Below, in pieces: positions 58,083-64,000 of a stretch of DNA of 64,000 bases. The position numbers and the translations under genes were made by a program. Source of the DNA: Cyanoderma ruficeps. Lineage: Eukaryota; Chordata; Aves; Passeriformes; Timaliidae. Where the stretch lies: positions 16,888,781 through 16,952,780 of the forward strand of contig VZDJ01000116.1 of assembly GCA_008694505.1 (NCBI GenBank), in the 5' to 3' direction. The notes beneath the pieces were generated by a model, which was not told the origin of the DNA, searched no databases, and worked only from the letters and a program-made list of their open reading frames with translations. Position 1 is the stretch's first letter. Each line of letters begins with the position of its first letter.

Positions 58083-58088
58083 AATAAA
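58083..58088 (+). terminator. PROM3: Prominin polyadenylation signal
   Basis: AATAAA 99 nt after the TAG, followed by GTGTGTTTGTGTGC, a good GT-rich downstream element. The 3'UTR is thus about 120 nt. Confidence 0.85.
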
Positions 58089-58109
58089 TGGTGTGTTTGT
58101 GTGCACTGT

Positions 58110-60330
58110 GGGATGTGACTGTGCTCCTCATGTCTAGCAGTGATGGAAGTACGCAGGGATAGGGGCTGGAGGGTTCCCCACTGGTGGCACAAGCTGAGGG
58201 TGTGCCTGGGACCAGAGAGCTCTTTCTGGTGTTCCCAAGTGTGCTCTGCCCACAGCCAGTCTATGGGTCAATACAGGATCACTGCTCAGTGTCCCCATGA
58301 CTGGGTGATGTTCCCCTGACTGGGCAGCCCTTTGCACCTCTGACTGGGTGAATGCCAGGCCCTTCCCTGGGACAAGCCACACAAAGAGCCTCCTGTCCAA
58401 GAAGTGCCACCCCGATCTGTCCCCAGCACATGAGCACTTCCCCCTAGCAACCCTAGTATGTATCATCTGTGGATTTCCAGTGAGTTTATGTGGTGCCTGC
58501 AGCCCACACCTCCTTCCCTCTGCAAGATACGGTGGCATCGGTACTTTCTGTGCCCACCCTGCACACCCCATACTCTGCACAGAAAGAGCTGCATGCACAG
58601 ATAAACCAAGGGTGATTTTGTCTAGAGCTTGGGGTGAGTTCAGGTATTGCTGTGTGCTGCTCCTTGGTGCAAGCACAGAGATGATCCCAAAAGTCATGTC
58701 AGGCACAGGGGCTATATGTGAGCAGCTTGACTCATTTCCTTTGTTGCAAAGTCCAAGTTTCTCTGGAGCAGAGTGAGAGGGTCAGGCCAGCCAGCTCCCC
58801 CTCCACTACATGCATCTCTTTTTATTGCTTTTCCCACTTGCCTTCAGATCTAATTGCTAGTTTTTCCTTTGGGCTTTATCTGAAGCTGCACCAGCCTCAC
58901 CTCCTGCTGTCTTCCCCCCAGCAGGGTCTGACTTCAGAGAGAGCCCTGCCTTGCCTATCAGTCAGCTGAATCTGTCCTTCAGATTGGTTTGGCCCCTGTT
59001 TCCCTCAGGGATGCCCACCCTTCCTGGTTCTTGGAGTGAGACATCCAGCAACCCCTTGGAAAGCATTCAGCTCAGTTTTGTCTCATTTCCTCTGCCCTGG
59101 ACCCTCAGCCTCCAGAATTCTGACTACTTCCTGTTTGTCTAGGGCCCCTACATGGAGGCTTCTACCCCCAAGCCTCAGGCTGTCCCTACTGCATCATGTT
59201 CCCCACTTCCTCTTCCCTTGCTGTGCCTTGGGGATCCCAGCTCACACAGGCCTGCTGCTGGCTTCAGCTTCCATTTGCTGGCTTTGTGGCCATTGCTTCT
59301 TCCCCACTCTGCTTTCTCTGCAGAGCCAGTGCAGGAAGGCAGGGAGCTTGACCCTCATTCACTGTGTTACTGTGAATGTGGGGCCACCTGCACCCAAACC
59401 CAGCCTGGCAATGCAGGTGTCCTCCCCAAATGACTGCACAGCCTTTGCCAAAGTGTGGGGCTTGCTCTCAGCAGCTCCTCATTCAGTGCAGCTCTAGGGC
59501 AATGTTCCAATCCCTGGAGCTATGGCTCTAAGAGGTGCTGGGGTCCATCATCCTCCTCCCAAGGAGCCCTGGGAGGTGGGTGAGACCAGCATCAGGCAAG
59601 GCCAGCAGTGGCCTGGAGCAGGCAAGGACAGCCCATTACAAAATGCCCACCGTGGATGCCACCAGCTCTCCTCACGTGTGCTCTCTCCGCTCACGTGCGT
59701 GGCAGCTGCCAGAGTGAGAGGGAAACTCACAGTGCCCCATGGCCACAGCACAAAGCCCCCCACCAAGGAAGGTCTCATCAATAACTAGCCAGTTTCTAAG
59801 GAACCATTGCAGCAGTTCCTCTTCCTCTTTGCCAGGCCTTTTTCCACCACAGGGACTTTCTGCAGCCAAGCCCTTCTCTGGGGCCACATCTTTACAAACA
59901 ATAATCTCTCCAATGGCAGCTCTGACATTGTGGCTGGCAGCAGGATTTTGCTGGGCCAGCCAGGTGCTTTCTAGTTTTCCTAAAAAATAGGCAATTTGAA
60001 GCTCTGGAGAAAAAAATCCTCCCTTCCTCAACTCTCTGTTGGGTCTAGCCACAGCCGTGCATGGCCTGGATGGCCCTTCCCTGTGGCACACACGCTCCAG
60101 CCTGCCTGTGCAGACTCCTGCCTCTGTGGCTTCATAGTGGTAAGCAGCTGAGTACCTGAGGGAATGGGCTTATCTGGGCATGCTCTCCAAGCCCAGCTGT
60201 ACCAGTTGTGAGCCATGCTGGGCAGCACCAGAGAGATGAGCCTGGCCCCCTTTCACCAGGGGCAAAACAAGATTGCCCTCCTCCTGAGGGTGTGTACTCT
60301 CATAACAGCCACCACGTCAGCAGTGCTTTA
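58110..60330. other. Intergenic region between the convergent prominin and HPS6 genes
   Basis: No credible gene. The sequence is less GC-rich than the rest of the window. A further minus-strand AATAAA (TTTATT at 58,821-58,826) could serve a rare extended HPS6 3'UTR. Short frames on both strands show no family resemblance. Confidence 0.6.
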
Positions 60331-60336
60331 GGAACC

Positions 60337-61442
60337 TTTATTTTTAAAAGGAGTCTGTCTTCCACACTTAAGACCACTCTCAAGAGGATTAATGCAGGTG
60401 AATCTCCCGCAGCTCAACAAGGCAAGGGACAGCTCCTTTACACACAGCCCAGAATGCAGGGGCAAAGCTCCTGGTGGAGGGGGCCAGGCACCAGGCACCT
60501 GAGAGAGGCTGGAACCTGGGTCTTCCTGCACAAACTGCTCTCAAGTTACATTGATTTTGCAAACAGAGGCACAATATGAGCCAGACAACCCTGACAAAGC
60601 CCCTTTGTATGCAAAGGGCAAAGGTAGAGGAGATGGGAACAGAGGGCTCGGGTGTCCTGCAGCATAATCTAAGCTTCCACAAAGGAAAGGCAGGGCCAGC
60701 CCCTAGCTCACATAGGCTGCTGCAAGCTTCTCAGATCAGAAGAGAGTTTGGGTACTGTCTGGGACAGAGAGATAAGGGAATTAGGCTGCTCTTTTCAGCT
60801 AAGTAGCTGCAATCAGTCACAGCTACAGGATCGATCCCAGAGGAATTGTGGTGAGACAACGTGTGGAGTGCTGCAACTGCCAGGGTGTGTGCTGGGACCC
60901 CCAGTGCCATGGAGCTGGGCCACACTGGCATTTAGCATCTGACTGAGCCCAAAGCAGCAGGACTCAGTGACCCAGCTGCAAGAAACATGGCCCGTTTCTC
61001 ACAGGCAGAGCTTGGAGGTACCACCCAACTCACTGAGCAGAGAATGTGGGGGAAAGACTGTGTATCTCTGCCTACCACTCCACCACCAGTACTAGAGGAT
61101 CAGGGAAGTAGAAGTGGAGTTAAAAAGGAGTCAAACAAACTGAAAACAAAGTGCTTTGGGCATGGAGCAGTTCTGTAGTCTTGTAGTGCAGCCAACGTTT
61201 TCATCTGCAAATGCACCTGGCATTTGCTCCTCCACTGGCACACACAATTGCACTTGATAGGAATAACCAGAAAGCCTGCCCTGGCTCAGAGGAGATCCCC
61301 CAACGCCAGCCACCCAACAGGCTCTTCGAGATGCTGCTGCAGGGATGCTTCAGAAAGGAGCAGGCTTCCATACTGCCAGCACAGGTAGGATTTCCCTTCC
61401 TTGTGCACCCAGGGCTTGGGATGACATTGCCCTTCCCCCCCA
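60337..61442 (-). other. HPS6: Probable HPS6 3'UTR with polyadenylation signal
   Basis: TTTATT at 60,337-60,342 is AATAAA on the minus strand, about 1.1 kb beyond the HPS6 stop. The intervening sequence carries no other gene. The UTR end is inferred from this signal alone. Confidence 0.6.
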
Positions 61443-63890
61443 TCACACATTGTCATCCTTTAGCAGTGCCGAGGGTGAGGAAGTCCTTGCCATGGATGGC
61501 TGAGGAACATCATCAGCCACTGCTTTTGAGGGGATTTTGTGCTCTCGGGGTGGGGTGGGAGGGGGGAAGGTGGTGCTCTGCAGGGCATCTGAGTACATCT
61601 CGTCCTGGACACTGGGACGCTGCACAACCCTTTGCAGCAGTGGCTTAAGCAAGCCCACAGTCAGCTGGTTCCCCTCGCTGGAGAAAGGCACTGGGTCCTC
61701 CTGGGAATGAGGGAGGTGCTGCAGGACCGTGGTGAGGATGTCTGAGGCAGAGAGCTCAGCGGGGCACAGTGGCCACAGCCTGTCCAGGTAAGGGTCCAGC
61801 TCCCGGTGCTGGGCAAACTCAGCCAGCAGTGTGATGAATATCTCCTTGTTAAGCAAGGGGCTGAGTTTGGAAAACTTCTCTGCCACCTCCACCACCCGCT
61901 GCCACTGCTTCAGATGGATAAGAAGGTGCAGAGCTTGCAGCACAGCCTTAGGCCTCTTGCTGCAGAGCAGCAGTTCCAGCTCCATCTCGTCATCTGCCTC
62001 ACCGTGTTTGTTCTTTCGGGCCAGCACTCCCAGTGCTCTCTTGTACAGTGGCACCCGGCCCTCTGGGCCCTCCTTGCTGTTGTATGACCAAGAGCTGCTA
62101 ACGTACTGCTGGGTCAGCTCCACAAAGCTGGGCAACCACTTGGGTTTGAACCTCAGAAAGGAGGCACAAATGAGCTCAAACAGAGGGGCCATCCCATTCT
62201 GACCCACTTCCTCCAGCTGTGGCTGACACAGGACCTTCTTCCATACCTCTGGGGTGGCCCTGGCTACCAAGAGGCCATCCCCATTCTGCTGCAGCTGCAG
62301 GCAGCTCCTTGTGGCCTTCCAGGCAGCCTTGGGGAAAGAGGCAAAGACAGAGTTCAGATAGGCCAAGTTGTCCTTGTCCATGTCAGACTGCAGAATGCGG
62401 CTGACCTCCTGCTCCACCAGCTCCTTGCAGTAGCTTTCTACCTCACTCTCTGGTGCACACACCACGCAAGCCTTGAGGAGCTCCAGGCTCATGTAGCTCT
62501 GCAGCTCCAGGCTCATTGTACTCAACAGCTTGGCATAAGTGTCTTGTAGACCTTGGGCTTGCTTCTGCTTCTGGTGGAGGCTGTGCTGCAGGATGGCAGC
62601 GAGGACCACAGGAGCCTGGAACGTACCACCTTTCTTCAACTTCTCCACTGTCAGCTTGGAGGTGCTGAGGCTCCTCCTCTGGTAATATCTACAGGCCTCC
62701 TCAAACACCATCTCCACCAGGCATGGCTCAGGTCTGCTGCTATCCTCAGGTTTGGAAAAGCTAAAGCTGTAGATACCAGTCTGACTGAGGAGCTGGATAC
62801 TGTCCTCCTCTCCCTGGGACTCCAGGAAATGCACTTCTTTCATGCTCAGGACTTCTTTTTCTACAAGCCTTCCACTGTTCTGGTCAACAAGGTACAGTAC
62901 TCCAGCCAGCATACAAGCCAAGATGCTGCCAAAGGTCTTCAGCTGGACAGGACTCCCTTGGGCCAGGCGGCTGCCCTCCAGGTCAAAGATATGCCTCTGT
63001 GTCCCATCTGGCTCCACCATACTCACAGAACCCTTTGTGCTCACCAGCAGCAGACCTCCACTGTTGGACACAATAGAGGTGTGAATGTCCAGAGGCGCAA
63101 AACATGAGAGAAGGCCCACAGAACCCAGTAGAAGCTTCCTGAAGTCTGACTCGCTGCTGGAGCGCAGCACTTTGCTGTGGATGAAGCCTGCAGAGGGGGC
63201 TGTGATGGTGAGCTTTGCCTTCTCTGGATGCCAGATGAGGAGGAATTTGGAAGTGGTGGCAAAGCCGGCAGCAGTAGGCACAAGGAAAACGTGCTGGGGA
63301 GAGGCCAGGACCCGGTACTCGGGGCTGTTGTGCAGGACTATCCTCACAGTGCCCAGCCGCACGCCTTGCTCCCCCACCTCCAGAGCACGGGCACAGACAC
63401 AGAACCTGAAGGCACACTTGGTCATGTCCGAGTGAGCGCCCAGCGGTGGCCTTTCCTCACACCACACCAGGCTGGCTCCCTGACTGCACACGGAGACGAC
63501 TCGTGCCCGGGCACCCTGGCAGAGCTCCAGCGTCTGCAGCAGCTGCCAGCCCACGGCCACCACAAAGTGCCAGACCTCGGTCCGGCCATGCTCCCACACC
63601 AGGGCCAGTACCCAGGAGCCCACTACCACAGGGCTCTGCAGGAAGAGCAGTCCCACAAGGGCTGGCTGGGGCGGCTGCCAGCTCCTCTCCAGGTCGGCTC
63701 CAGCGATGCTGTGGCGCTGGAAGGCCACCACCCGCGGCAGGGTGGGCGGCCGGCTCTTCTGCAGGAGCAGCAGATGCTGCCCATCGGGGCTGGACTGGAC
63801 GTGGCGGGGCTCCTCTCCGCGGCACAGCAACTCCCGCAGCCAGTGGCCTCGGCTGAAGTCACTCAAGTCGGAGACCTGCCGCAGCTTCAT
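61443..63890 (-). CDS. HPS6: HPS6 (BLOC-2 subunit), single coding exon
   Basis: HPS6 forms BLOC-2 with HPS3 and HPS5, which directs cargo to melanosomes, platelet dense granules and other lysosome-related organelles; human loss causes Hermansky-Pudlak syndrome 6. The ATG at 63,890 opens an uninterrupted 815-codon frame (human 775), intronless as in mammals. I chose this ATG because it begins MKLRQVSDLSDF, matching the family's start, and the frame further upstream has only a GTG. Recognisable blocks: SPDGQHLLLL, ARVVSVCSQGASLVWCEE, VFEEACRYYQRRSL, EVWKKVL, RPKAVLQALHLL, LLAEFAQHRELD, LTVGLLKPLL and PPPTPPRE. After that last block, where the human protein ends, this one continues for about 32 residues. 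A beta-propeller-like N-terminal half and helical C-terminal half are expected for the family. Confidence 0.96.
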   Translation of the reverse strand: MKLRQVSDLSDFSRGHWLRELLCRGEEPRHVQSSPDGQHLLLLQKSRPPTLPRVVAFQRHSIAGADLERSWQPPQPALVGLLFLQSPVVVGSWVLALVWEHGRTEVWHFVVAVGWQLLQTLELCQGARARVVSVCSQGASLVWCEERPPLGAHSDMTKCAFRFCVCARALEVGEQGVRLGTVRIVLHNSPEYRVLASPQHVFLVPTAAGFATTSKFLLIWHPEKAKLTITAPSAGFIHSKVLRSSSESDFRKLLLGSVGLLSCFAPLDIHTSIVSNSGGLLLVSTKGSVSMVEPDGTQRHIFDLEGSRLAQGSPVQLKTFGSILACMLAGVLYLVDQNSGRLVEKEVLSMKEVHFLESQGEEDSIQLLSQTGIYSFSFSKPEDSSRPEPCLVEMVFEEACRYYQRRSLSTSKLTVEKLKKGGTFQAPVVLAAILQHSLHQKQKQAQGLQDTYAKLLSTMSLELQSYMSLELLKACVVCAPESEVESYCKELVEQEVSRILQSDMDKDNLAYLNSVFASFPKAAWKATRSCLQLQQNGDGLLVARATPEVWKKVLCQPQLEEVGQNGMAPLFELICASFLRFKPKWLPSFVELTQQYVSSSWSYNSKEGPEGRVPLYKRALGVLARKNKHGEADDEMELELLLCSKRPKAVLQALHLLIHLKQWQRVVEVAEKFSKLSPLLNKEIFITLLAEFAQHRELDPYLDRLWPLCPAELSASDILTTVLQHLPHSQEDPVPFSSEGNQLTVGLLKPLLQRVVQRPSVQDEMYSDALQSTTFPPPTPPREHKIPSKAVADDVPQPSMARTSSPSALLKDDNV

Positions 63891-64000
63891 CCTGTCAGCG
63901 ACAGCGTGCACCAGGGCGGGCCGGGGCACGGAGGCACAGCCTCAGTACCCTCCCGGAGCCCCGCCACCCCCGACTCCCCGGCACCCTGCTCCCTCGGCTC
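63400..64000 (-). promoter_or_regulatory. HPS6: HPS6 5' CpG island (cut by window end)
   Basis: CpG density rises from about 63,400 through the start codon to the window edge, covering the first part of the coding exon and the 5' flank. The transcription start is not identifiable and may lie at or beyond 64,000. Confidence 0.6.

Overview
This is vertebrate nuclear DNA, most likely from a bird. Four spliced or single-exon animal genes carry canonical GT-AG introns and AATAAA signals. Introns are short and GC-rich, CpG islands are frequent, and I recognise no interspersed repeats, which fits a gene-dense avian microchromosome-like region. Another sauropsid cannot be excluded. The order PPRC1 - LDB1 - (prominin) - HPS6 is the conserved block of human 10q24.32 (HPS6 - LDB1 - PPRC1), read here in the opposite direction.

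Layout. 1-2.7 kb: intergenic, nothing convincing. 2.7-16.0 kb, minus strand: PPRC1, 14 coding exons (1,635 codons by my joining), promoter CpG island at about 14.9-16.5 kb. 16.5-19.0 kb: intergenic. 19.0-45.4 kb, plus strand: LDB1, with a 25-nt first coding exon at 19,790, a 19.3-kb first intron containing several inner CpG islands and a minisatellite, then ten exons at 39.1-43.1 kb and a long 3'UTR. 45.5-48.3 kb: GC-rich upstream region of the next gene. 48.3-58.1 kb, plus strand: a complete five-membrane-span prominin with 24 coding exons. 58.1-60.3 kb: intergenic. 60.3-63.9 kb, minus strand: single-exon HPS6 and its 3'UTR; the window ends in the HPS6 promoter.

The genes do not form a pathway. 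PPRC1 is an RRM/RS transcriptional coactivator for respiratory genes, LDB1 is the LIM-domain cofactor that bridges enhancers and promoters, the prominin is a cholesterol-binding protein of membrane protrusions, and HPS6 is a BLOC-2 subunit for lysosome-related organelles. The most interesting point is evolutionary. PPRC1, LDB1 and a prominin sit side by side here, and their paralogues PPARGC1A, LDB2 and PROM1 lie together on human 4p15. The prominin therefore looks like an ancient duplicate (PROM3-type) absent from the equivalent human locus.

The assembly has a 20-N gap inside LDB1 exon 2 and single Ns at 29,470, 30,016 and 45,367, all in low-complexity tracts. Nothing viral, plasmid-like, CRISPR-like or bacterial was seen.
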